DNA from: Cordylochernes scorpioides
Taxonomy: Eukaryota > Arthropoda > Arachnida > Pseudoscorpiones > Chernetidae
DNA length: 64,000 bases
Direction of reading: 5' to 3'
Assembly (NCBI GenBank): GCA_030710605.1
Contig: CP092864.1
Location: 140,246,533-140,310,532 of the forward strand
The notes beneath the pieces are model-generated. The model ran no database searches, was not told the origin of the DNA, and worked only from the letters and a program-made list of their open reading frames with translations. Numbering within the stretch: the stretch's first letter is position 1; every line of letters begins with the position of its first letter. Shown here piece by piece: positions 24,401 to 36,400 of this stretch. A program made the position numbers and the translations under genes.

Positions 24401-27400
24401 ATTATTCAACACCTACTTTAATTAACAAACGAAGACATTAAGACACAAATGTTTCTTTCACAAATAAATCAAACTTCTACTGTCCTTACTGTGATGAAAA
24501 AAATATTGGGAGAGCTTGACTCATCAGTGGTGAATAATCCAAAACAATATTAGAGCTCTAGAAGAGGTCTTCAAAGAAGAGGTTTAGTAGATTATTCTTC
24601 TTCTTTCTTATCTCCACTCAATCATTAGGGTATCAAGTTGTGACCCTTGATGGTATTTGACAACCATCATGACTGGGTGAAGTAGAATACGTCTGCCTTT
24701 GTGATTAAGACTGGGAGCACTACTCAGTGGCAGGCCGACTTAGCTCCAAAAGAAATGGCTGCCTCTGACATGAGGAACAGACGCCATGTGCAGCCGCTCC
24801 TAACATGGAGTACAAACGCTGCTCATCCTGTATTCCTAGATTAGGAGCCCTTACAGGGTACTATCAGCTGGGCCAGCTGAGCCCAGGTTTTTTAGCTAGC
24901 TTGTTAATGCTCTCCCTCCTCCTTTTTCATCCGGGCTTGGGACCGGCAAAGGCGGAGTTGGTTTAGTAGATTAAATTGGCAAAATCGTTGGGAGGGTTCA
25001 CCACTGATGAACCAAGCCCTCCCAATATTTTTTCATCGCAGTAAGGACAGTAGAAGTTTGTTTTATTTGTGAAAAGAAACATTCATGTCTTAATGTTTTG
25101 ATTTTTTAATATATGGATGGTGCATTATTGATTTGTATTAATCTACTTTAATTCAACAAAAACATATTACTCTTGGAATGTTGAATTAAAGACTGTATTG
25201 TGCCCTATACCATGGGTGTGAAACCAAGGATCCAATCCCTCATGTGTGTAGCATGACCGAAGAGATCCAGGAAGTGTGCTCCGTTGTCTCCACCTGGTAC
25301 TATTTCTCCCAGGAACAGAGTCTCCATGTCCAGCTGGGCCACAGTAAGCCATAGTGGCCCCATGTCATCAGTATAACTGTCTGATGTGGCCAGATACCAG
25401 GAGTCTCTGTCTACTCAGCCACCTGGCCCATAGGTTTCCTCTCATCTCTGCCAGGATAACTCCAGCCAATGAGGTGACCTCCCATACCACATCTACCAGT
25501 AGAACAACATCTATATATATAAAAATGAATGTTTGTATGTCCTGTATACAAATTCGCAGTAGTTAACTAATTCAAACCAAAATTTCCATACATAGGTAAA
25601 AAAATACGGGGAAGACGATAGGCTATTTTAAAAAAGATATAAATCAATTATTAAAACTATATATTCAAATTATTCTACTTAGCTCGTGAGCAGCGCCTCT
25701 AACGGTGAAGATGGGAGGTAATATCAGCTGACCTAATGTACATGTAAAGTTTGGAGCGGGACATTTCACAAGAGTGACATCCACGGCGCCAATTTATGAT
25801 TGTAACGAATAGTGTTTGAATAAAACATTTAATCGGGTAAACCCGGGCGTTGCTCTTGTCATTCGTCTAGTCTTGTATAAATGTACAGTAGAACCTCCCT
25901 TTAGCAGACACCCCACTAGAGGACACCTCTCCACAAAGGACAGTTTTCATTTGCAAAATGACCATTTTTACCTTTTAGCAACTCTCCGGTAAGACGACAC
26001 CTCTCTCCAAAGGACACTTTGGCTCTGCAATTAGGTGTCCTTTACAAGGAGGTTCTACTGTATTGCTCTAAAATTTACATTTTTAAACCTTAGTTTGCTA
26101 TCTGTAATAAGTGATTTGAACTAATTTGACCCATCTCTTTAAAATAAATCAATTTTCTACTGCCCGTATTGATAAGGCACAGTTTGGATTATCCCTATAT
26201 ATATAAAAGTCAGTGTATGTATGTATGTATGTATGTGTGTTTGTTCCTATGTCGGCTATACACGTCCACAATACGTAACTAATCTGACTGAAATTTTAAC
26301 AGTATATAGAGTAGAATCTGGAAAAACTTATAGTGAAAATATCAGGTCTCTATCCCGAATATTATTCGAGTTATTTGCAAATTGCGTTGCAAATTTGCCT
26401 TTTCGCTCGCAAGCTGCGCCTCTAGTGGTGAAGATGGGAAGTAATATCAGCTGACCTAATGTACATGTAAAATGTGTTTTGACAGGACATAGAGAAAAAT
26501 TTGGAAGAGATATTTATCCGAATTTTAGCCAATAAAAAATGAAATTGACAGGTTCTGGGCAAAAATAGTTGTTTTTTAGTCAGAAAATTATGATGACAAT
26601 ATTGCTGTATCATGTTTATATCGGGAATTATATGGGGAAAAATTCCAAAAAGCTGAGACCACGGGTGAAGCCAGTTCATTTTTAGTATGCAGGAACAAAA
26701 TTCTAACAGAAAAACATTCATTCGAGCAGAAGACACAAAGCCAGATCATCTCTCTATAAAAATATCGCTTCTCAGACACAAAGTTTGGAGTGGGACATTT
26801 CACAAGAGAAACATCCACGGCGCCAATTTATAATTGTAACGAATAGTATTTGAATAAAAACATTTAATCGGGTAAAACTCGGGCGTTGCCCGGGTCATTC
26901 GGCTAGTATATTATAAACACAAGGTAGAAAGACCAAATCCAAATAAATAAATAGTTTGTGAAGTTTCGGTAACAGCGTTGTTACCATCTTCAGACAAAAA
27001 TACTGAATGAGAAATTTTACCACAACATGTTTTAAATAGTTACTGTTATCAAGTGTGTAAACAAGATAGCAGTTAAGAAGAAGATAGTTTTCTGAGAAAC
27101 ACAGATTATTGTTCTTAGAATTAAAAGTGGAAAAAATCCACTTCTTTTTTTTTAGATATAATTAAAAGCATATCTATAAATATCTTTTATATTTCCTCTT
27201 TCTTCCGTTCTGTTAATTGTTGCACATTTCTTTTGAATGAAAAATGCTTCTTTAAATTGTCTCTTAAAATAATTTTTCTCATAATCTAGTATCTTTATTT
27301 TTTTAGGTTAAAATTATTATGCCCTGTGATTTTTCTATGTTCTACAAGTGCAGAATTCTCAATTTTATCCCATTTCAGAGCATATTAGTATTTGAATAAA

Positions 27401-30400
27401 AACATTTAATCGGGTAAAACCCAGGCGTTGCCCGGGTCATTCGGCTAGTATATTATAAACACAAGGTAGAAAGACCAAATCCAAATAAATAAATAGTTTG
27501 TGAAGTTTCGGTAACAGCGTTGTTACCATCTTCAGACAAAAGTACTGAACAGATGTTAATCATTATCGCGGTATAGTTTAGTACCATAGCCAATCTGCAA
27601 TTTTGCGTTCATTCATCATTTAGCATTACAAGATTAGCATACTTACGTAATAGTTACATATCACTAATTTAGATTTACATAAGTTTTTAATCTGAATTGT
27701 ATTTTTAGCCGTCCTATATTCATCACATATGTAAATATAACTCAAAAAACGGATTCCTATTTAAAGCCTTTTGCTACCACAGTTTGTTACCAGTCGAAGG
27801 GCGTGACTGCCCGAAAGCTTGTCGCATGATTATGTAATAAAAAATCTTTTCTCCTTACGCTTTATTTCTAGTTAATATAATCAGTGGAGAAAGTTTTCTT
27901 GCTTTTTAGATCTTTTTCATTCTTTCTTTTAAAGTTCTGGATGCTTGTCCTGCATAGCATTGGTCACATTTTTCACATTTCACTTCATAAATTAAACCTG
28001 TTCTTTTTGGCAATTGAGTGTTCTTATGTTTGTTGATATATTGAGAGATAGGGATACATGGTTTCCATGCAATTTTTATTTTTCACACTTTTTGAATATA
28101 TTAGTAAAATATCTCTTGCAAAATTTTTGTTTATAAATGGCAATGTGATAAATTTGGCTTCTTTGTTTTTGCACTTTAGATTTTGAATTAACGTATTATT
28201 CTCATATTTTTGTTTCATGTCTTCTATTATTCTATCAATTTGATGGGAAATCTTCATTGATTAGTTCTTTTTGATGTTGTTAATTTCTATATTTCTTTTA
28301 GCTGTATCATTAATGAGTGTAAAAGTTCTATATATAAGACATTTTACTAATCCTACTTTTTGGCTGAAATGGTGCTGTGAGCTATAGTTCCAATAAGTTC
28401 CTGTATGTGTTGGTTTTTTGTATATAGAGGTTGTAATGTTGTTATTATTGTATGATAAGTTCATGTCCAGGAAATTTATTGATTTGTTGTTATCTACTTC
28501 CATAGAGTAATTGATATCAGGAAACAGATTGTTGAAAGTATCCAATATTTTTGTTCACTTCCTTGATTATTAAATAAAATGGAGTCATCCACATATCTTT
28601 TGAAATAATAAACATCATTTTTAAGTGAATTTAGAGCTTTTATTTCTAATTGGCCTATAGTAATACAAGCTGCATTTGGTGATATTGGACTACCCATTGT
28701 TGCACCTTTCATTTGGAGATATATTTGGTCATCATAAATAAAGTATGTTGTTTTCAAACAAAATTCTATTCCAATTAAAAATTCAAATTTTGACAAATTA
28801 TTTATTTTTGATTCTTTTATCACATGGTTTAATGCATCCATAATTGTGGATATAGGGATTTAAAAAATTATGATGCACATGTTCCCAATATATATGGTGC
28901 TCCAAAACTCCACAAGCCTAACTGTCCATTACACCCAATAGTAAACAATAGACCTTCACCAACATATGCCTTGGCAAAATGGTTAGCACAACAATTAAAA
29001 ATCTACCAATATTTAATGAAAATGAAATTGTTAACTCCTATGAATTCAAGGAAGATATTATTGACAAGAAGCTAAATAGAAATCAAAGAATTATATCTTT
29101 AGATGTTGAATCCATGTTTACACATCAATCCCTATACCCACAATTATGGATGCATTAAACCATGTGATAAAAGAATCAAAAATAAATAATTTGCCAAAAT
29201 CTGAATTTTTAATTGGAATATAATTTTGTTTGAAAACAACATACTTTATTTATGATGACCAAATATATCTCCAAATGAAAGGTGCAACAATGGGTAGTCC
29301 AATATCACCAAATGCAGTTTGTATTACTATAGGCCAATTAGAAATAAAAGCTCTAAATTCACTTAATAATGATGTTTATTATTTCAAAAGATATGTGGAT
29401 GACTCCATTTTATTTAATAATCAGGGAAGTGAACAAAAATATTGGATACTTTCAACAATCTGTTTCCTGATATCAATTACTCTATGGAAGTAGATAACAA
29501 CAAATCAATAAATTTCCTGGACATGAACTTATCATACAATAATAACAATATTACAGCCTTTTTATACAAAAACCCAACACATACAGGAACTTATTGGAAC
29601 TATAGCTCACAGCACCATTTCAACCAAAAAGTAGGATAAGTAAAAAAGCTCTTATATATAGAACTTTTACGCTCATTAATGATACAGCTAATAGAAATAT
29701 AGAAATTAACAACATCAAAAAGAACATCAATGAAGATTTCGCATCAAATTGATAGAATAATAGAAGACATGAAACAAAAATATGAGAATAATACGTTAAT
29801 TCAAAATCTAAAGTGCAAAAACAAAGAAGCCAAATTTATCACATTGCCATTTATAAACCAATATTTTGCAAGAAATTTTACTAATATATTCAAAAAGTAT
29901 GAAAAAATAAAAACTGGATGGAAACCATGTAATCCTATTTCTCAATATATCAACAATCATAAGAACACTCAATTACCAAAAAGAGCAGGTTTAATTTATG
30001 AAGTGAAATGTGACCAATGCTATGTAGGGCAAACATCCAGAACTTTAAAAGAAAGAATGAAAAACATTGAATATGCTCTGAAATGGAATAAAATTGAGAA
30101 TTCTGCACTTGTAGAACATAGAAAAATCACAGGGCATAATAATTTTAACCTAAAAAAAATAAAGATACTAGATTATGAGAAAAATTATTTTAAGAGACAA
30201 TTTAAAGAAGCCTTTTTCATTCAAAAGAAATGTGCAACAATTAACAGATAGGAAGAAAGAGGAAATATAAATTATATTTATAGATATGCTTTTAATTATA
30301 TCTAAAAAAAAAGAAGTGGATTTTTTCCACTTTTAATTCTAAGAACAATATTCTGTGTTTCTTAGAAAACTATCTTCTTCTTAACTGCTATCTTGTTTAC

Positions 30401-33400
30401 ACACTTGATGACAGTAACTATTTAAAACATGCTGTGGTAAAATTTCTCATTCAGTACTTTTGTCTGAAGATGATAACAATGCTGTTACCAAAACATCACA
30501 CACTATTTATTTATTTGTATTTGGTTGTTTTACCTTGTGTTTACTGCCCTTATTGTAATGATAAAATAATGGGAGGACATGGCTTATCAGTGGTGAAACC
30601 TCCTAGCGGTTTCGCCAGTTTAATCTACCATACCGCTGTTATATTGCATTTTTTATGTTTTCCTTTTCCAATAAAGAAGAGCTTTGTTCAGTGAAAGCTT
30701 GCTTTTCCAATAAAGAAGACCTTTGTTTAGTGATAGCTCGCTTTTCCAATAAAGAAGAGCTTTGTTCAGTGAAAGCTTGCTTTTCCAATAAAGAAGACCT
30801 TTGTTCAGTGATAGCTCGCTTTTCCAATAAAGAAGACCTTTGTTCAGTGATAACTCACTTTTCCAATAAAGAAGACCTTTGTTCAGTGATAGCTCGCTTT
30901 TCCAATAAAGAAGAGCTTTGTTCAGTGATAGCTCACTTTTCCAATAACGAAGACCTTTGTTCAGTGATAGCTCGCTTTTCCAATAAAGAAGACCTTTGTT
31001 CAGTGAAAGCTTGCTTTTTCAATAAAGAAGACCTTTGTTGCTTGAAAGCTAGCTTTTCCAATAAAAAAGAGCTTTGTTGCATTAAAGCTTGCTTTTCCAA
31101 TAAAGAAGACCTTTGTTCATTGATAGCTCGCTTTTCCAATAAAGAAGAGCTTTGTTACTTGAAAGCTTCACTTTTCCGATAAATAAAAGATACAGTAAAA
31201 CCTCCATGAGACGACACCCGCGCTAGAGGGCACCTCTCTACAAAGGACACTTTTCATTTGCAAAATTATTATTTTTACTATTTAGTAACTAACTGGTAAG
31301 AGGACACCTCTCCCTAAAGGACACTTTGGCTCTGCAATTAGGTGTTGTCCTTTACAGGGAGGTTCTACTGTATATATTGTTGTATCTTTAATTAAATTTT
31401 GAATGACCTTTAACAATTTCAAATTTTTATTTATGCTTATGAGGTGATACAGCAGCGTAATTACAATTAGAGAGGAGACAAAATGAATTAAATCTAGAAA
31501 AAAGAAGTGAGGACATATCGGTCATTAAAGTCTGAGAGGCAAGGCCTTCAGCCAGTTCAGGGCTTCCGGGGGTGACAGAATGGAGATTGGAGATTCCTCC
31601 ATTGAATTTGTACAGCGGGCAATCATCTAGTATATGGGACATTGATTGTGGGACGTTGCAGGCACAATTTGGATCTTTGGTGTAGCCCCATAACTTCATC
31701 AGCTCTGCACACCTTCCCTGACCTGTCCTAAAGCGGTTTAGAAGCACCCATTCTCGTCGAGGGAGGGAAAAACCTGGGATCTTGACACTTGGGCTTGTGA
31801 TGAGGTTCTTGTTTGGGATATCGGAGCTGATCCAGGAATTTGTCCATGCTTCTGAGATATTAAAATTTTGGGAGAGAAGTTGGTTTCCTCTGGACCATAT
31901 CGGCTTCCTTGATTTTAGTCTATGTTTTGGGGGAGACTGTAGGATAGAGTTAATTTCGAGGTCGGGTGAATCCAAGAGTTTTTGGTACATTTTCTTGGTG
32001 GCTTCCTTTCTGCGTAGCTCAGGTGGAGAGATGTGAGCAAGAACTGGAAGCCAGTTGATTCTTGTAGGTAACAATTTCAATGAATTCATATATTTATACC
32101 ACTTATGTGCCAAAACTTGATAAAAGGCACCAAGTAACATTTCCCAGTTGAGAAGAGAGGATGTCTTTGTCCACAGTTTAACTTGCTTGTTCTACAACTT
32201 TGTCTTTGCAGCTAGTTGTCAACAAAGTGACTCCTAAGCAGAGAGAGGAATTTGATGCCACCATCAAGAATATTGACTCGCAGTAAGTTTTTTTTTAATT
32301 GAATTTTACAAATCTGTAGAACTCGACACATATACACTCATACACTCGTAAGGAATTAATTATCGATTAATATATACTATTGTGAAATCTTTTTAAATGT
32401 TATTATTTTTTATTTATATATATATTTTTTATATTTATTTTTGTTTATAATTTCTTAATATATATATATGTATATCATAATTTTATTTCAATTATCATAG
32501 TCTTTTGTGAGTTAAATATTTATTTTTGACTCGTGCTTTAGATGTTGTACAAAATTTCGAATATCGCGTGAGAATGCCCTTTGAGTCTTAGAATAATTTT
32601 TAACGCCTTGCTATATGTTTTCATTTTTGTTTGCTCCTGACGAGGACAAAAGCTTTTTGTCGAAACGTCGAGGTAATAAAAAGATTTATACTGGCCGAAG
32701 TATCTTTAATTTGAAGAACTATGAATGCCGGCCAGACAGCCTCTATCTCCACGATACTCGTAAGGAAGTTGTACCTTTTAATAAGGTAACCAAGGCCTGG
32801 TCCAATGCTGGGCTTGTGGTCTGGTCCAGTCAGGTGGTTAAGTTCTGGGTCTCATCGGGCCTGTTCTAGAAGGGTTTGTATCTGAGGCAGGACATATTAA
32901 AAATAATTCCGTCATGGTTTATTCGAATTGAGGGGCTAGGGACTCGTTGCCTCGAAAACGGTGGTCAAAGGTCCAATACAATTTATACCCGTCATCTATT
33001 TGATGCCATTTCTAAAATGAATAATAATAACAGAATAACAAAAATAAACAACAGATCAAATTAGAGAATATTTACCCATATTGTCACCAAAAGTTGACTT
33101 TGACACTAACAACAATGATATTTTATGAATGTCACAAATTTTCAATTAATCTTGGTTTTAATGTAATTTAGTTACATTCATTCTCTCTTGATGGTATTTA
33201 TTTAATATTGTTCTCGAATGTGTCAGAGTGCTGAATGAAATGCTCGGCTTCTCCAGAATTGTGAAGGCACTTATTGAGGCAAAAAAGGTTAGTACCTGCA
33301 CCTTCTTACATTAAGATATACACTTGTCCCTAGACATGGACACTGCCTGTTGTTGATTGTGTGCATTTTCTGTTTTTCTGTTGTGCAGCCCCTGGTTGGT

Positions 33401-36400
33401 CACAACATGCTGTCTGATCTGGTCCTGCTCTACCACAATTTCTACAAACCTCTACCAGGTAAGTCTACTTACATACCAAATAAGTTCAAAATACATGAAC
33501 TTTTATAGAATGAGATATCTTGTCTAAACTTATACATCCACTTTGCAGATATGTCTTTACAATGTTTAAAGAGATGCTCCATAATAACTTTATTGGACAC
33601 CGCTCAAAAAGAACAACCCCTAGCCTATGTTATTTACAATGAATAATATGAACAGGTTCTTTACATAAAAAAAAGTGTCCAATGTGGGTTTCGATCCCGG
33701 TTAATGGCTGTCAGAAATTGATGGTTTAAACCGCCAGCCACTGACTTTTCTTGTTTAAGAAGATGCAAAACTCTTCCGTCATACACATTTTTATTTTGTT
33801 CTAAATTTGACTTTCTTTTTTTTTTCACCTCAAAAATTGAAGAATTTTAGTATTTCAGGATAATTACGTTTTTGTAAGTTCCCTCTTCATTTTTATTTGC
33901 TTTACATTTGATAAGGCACAAAATGGATTATTAAAATATACAGTTATCAGCGTCATAATCAATTATTTTTTAATCAATTCTGTCACCATTTGCTTTTGTG
34001 AATGAAATAAATACCCAAATATGGCCATTTCTCATAACCATCGGTGGTTCAGTGGTAGAATGCTCGCCTGCCACGTGGGCGGCCCGGGTTCGATTCCCGG
34101 CCGATGCATTTTTTTTTTTACAATTTTTAAAACTCATTTATATATTATACAACAATGACATCCACGGCGCCAATTTTTAATTGTAACGAATAGTATTTGA
34201 ATAAAAGCATTTAATCGGGTAAAACCCGGGCGTTCCCCGGGCCATTCGGCTAGTATATTATAAACACAGGGTAATAAGACCAAATCAAAATAAATAAATA
34301 GTGTGTGACGTTTGGTAAAAGTGCTGTTACACCAAAATGTCACACACTATTTATTATTATCTTGTGTTTATATTTGATAGTTTTTTTTCACCTATCCCAA
34401 CTATATCCCTGATATATGCCATGCTAATCGTGGTGGGTAGATAATGACTGTCTTTTGCTGTAAGTTCGCCACATGTCTGCACATTTAGAGAAAACAGTCT
34501 GACTTTTGCACTTAAAAAGTTCCACATAATGGTGGGGTTGGATTCGTGCAAGAATCAACCTCATATTTTTTGAAGTCTTTTCAGTTTTTATTTAAAAAAA
34601 AAAAATTACAAAGGGTGACTCTCAGAAATGTTGAAATATAAAAAAGGGGAATTGTTGGGAAAATTTATATATTCATAGAAGAGAAATATTTCCTAAAGAT
34701 ATAAAACATTAAAGAAGGATCAGAGATAAAATTATATGTACACCAGCAGCTCACGCCAGCCTGCCCTATCCAATAACCGCTAGCCAACTAACAAACCAAC
34801 AAAGCTGCACTATATAGGCAGATATGTCAATTAGCATAGACAATACTTTATTTATTTATTTATTTCAATTCAAAACGCTATGTCCCCCTAGGGACACTTG
34901 CGCTAAATGTACATACAAATATAACAAAGAAAATATTCAACATGGAAAGATACACAGAAAGTTACTTAGAAAGATTCAAAAATATTATTTACATATAGAG
35001 ATATTCTTTGAATTATATTTACAGTTACCTAATTAAATTTAAAAATATATATGTGGCAATATAATAAGGTGGGGAAAGAGAAATAATCACACACCACAAA
35101 TTTGGAAGAGGAACCCAGACAACCAGAGAGAGAGAGGGAGAGCGAGGGACCTGCCCCGCTGAACGGCCGTTCGTGTCGCAAAACAATGACCAACTGTCTC
35201 ATAGTCCTGAGGTTGCAAGTAACGGGCCCCTTGGAATGTCGCTGATATCTCAAGTGACCGGACCCAACATCCTGTCCCAATAGTCCCGAGAACTCCGGGC
35301 CTCTGGTCGCCTCTTGGAATGTCGCTGATATCTCAAGTGACCGGACCCAACATCCTGTCCCAATAGTCCCGAGAACTCCGGGCCTCTGGTCGCCTCTTGG
35401 AATGTCGCTGATATCTCAAGTGACCGGACCCAACATCCTGTCCCAATAGTCCCGAGAACTCCGGGCCTCTGGTCGCCTCTTGGAATGTCGCTGATATCTC
35501 AAGTGACCGGACCCAACATCCTGTCCCAATAGTCCCGAGAACTCCGGGCCTCTGGTCGCCTCTTGGAATGTCGCTGATATCTCAAGTGACCGGACCCAAC
35601 ATCCTGTCCCAATAGTCCCGAGAACTCCGGGCCTCTGGTCGCCTCTTGGAATGTCGCTAATGTCTCAAATGACCGTACTTTAGCTGCCCATCTCTCTCTG
35701 GGTTGACTGTAGGTTTGTTTTATTATTCCAGGAAGAGTATATATTATGACATATACATATATACACACTTATACACGCATACACCTATAGACACATAGAC
35801 AATACTGAAATTTTATTCAAATCACAAGAAGTTCTATCGTAGAAATATCTGGAATTGCTACCTCTTCAACAGGAATATACTTTTGTTTATCTTGCTTCCT
35901 TCTTTCCTCCAACAAGATGAAACCAACCGCTGTGTAATTAAGCCAATTATCCAACATGTAGAATCTACTTGATTAAAGCTGGAACCATTGGAGCATTCTA
36001 CAATGGAATCCTGCCCATGTTGGGATCGGGGGTAATGAGATGGCAGATGAATTAGCAAAGGAAGCTAGAAAGTTCAGCCAAAGGAAAGAACAAATGTCAG
36101 TATTAGATGCTGATGCTATGGAAAAATACAATATAATACAACAAAAGACAAGGAAAGGTCAAATTTGCCACATAAATGCGCTTAGAGAAGAATAAAAAAC
36201 AAAACAATAACAAGACTCAGAATGAAACATTATAAAGGAATGACAATACATCCAAATGGCATAAGAACCTACAGGACATGTAACAATTGTCCTGGTGTGG
36301 AACTAACACCTACCCACATATTCTTATGTCCAGCAATGGCCGCAGCCTTGCATAAAATTGACATGACCCAGAACAGCAGCTTTACACACCCAAGATAGAG

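Larger units (their letters stand above)
26910..30545. mobile_element. Penelope-like element pair, head-to-head palindrome
   Basis: A minus-strand PLE fragment (27100-28860) and a plus-strand one (28862-30420) face apart from a centre near 28860. The outer ends are inverted copies of the TAATAAGACCAAATCC ... CTTCAGACAAAAGTACTGAA terminus. A 0.5-kb insertion (27388-27915), bounded by a repeat of the left terminus, interrupts the minus arm. Confidence 0.8.

Noticed and set aside
25167-25352. Minus-strand 61-codon ORF over the 25252 exon
   Set aside because: Antisense shadow of a plus-strand exon with good splice sites and correct phase.
30655-31182. CRISPR-like array at the 39-bp repeats
   Set aside because: No unique spacers; units abut directly, and the genome is eukaryotic.
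34038-34108. Ordinary functional tRNA-Gly gene
   Set aside because: It sits at the same position in three mobile copies, lacks the first acceptor pair, and has no independent context. Expression is still possible.
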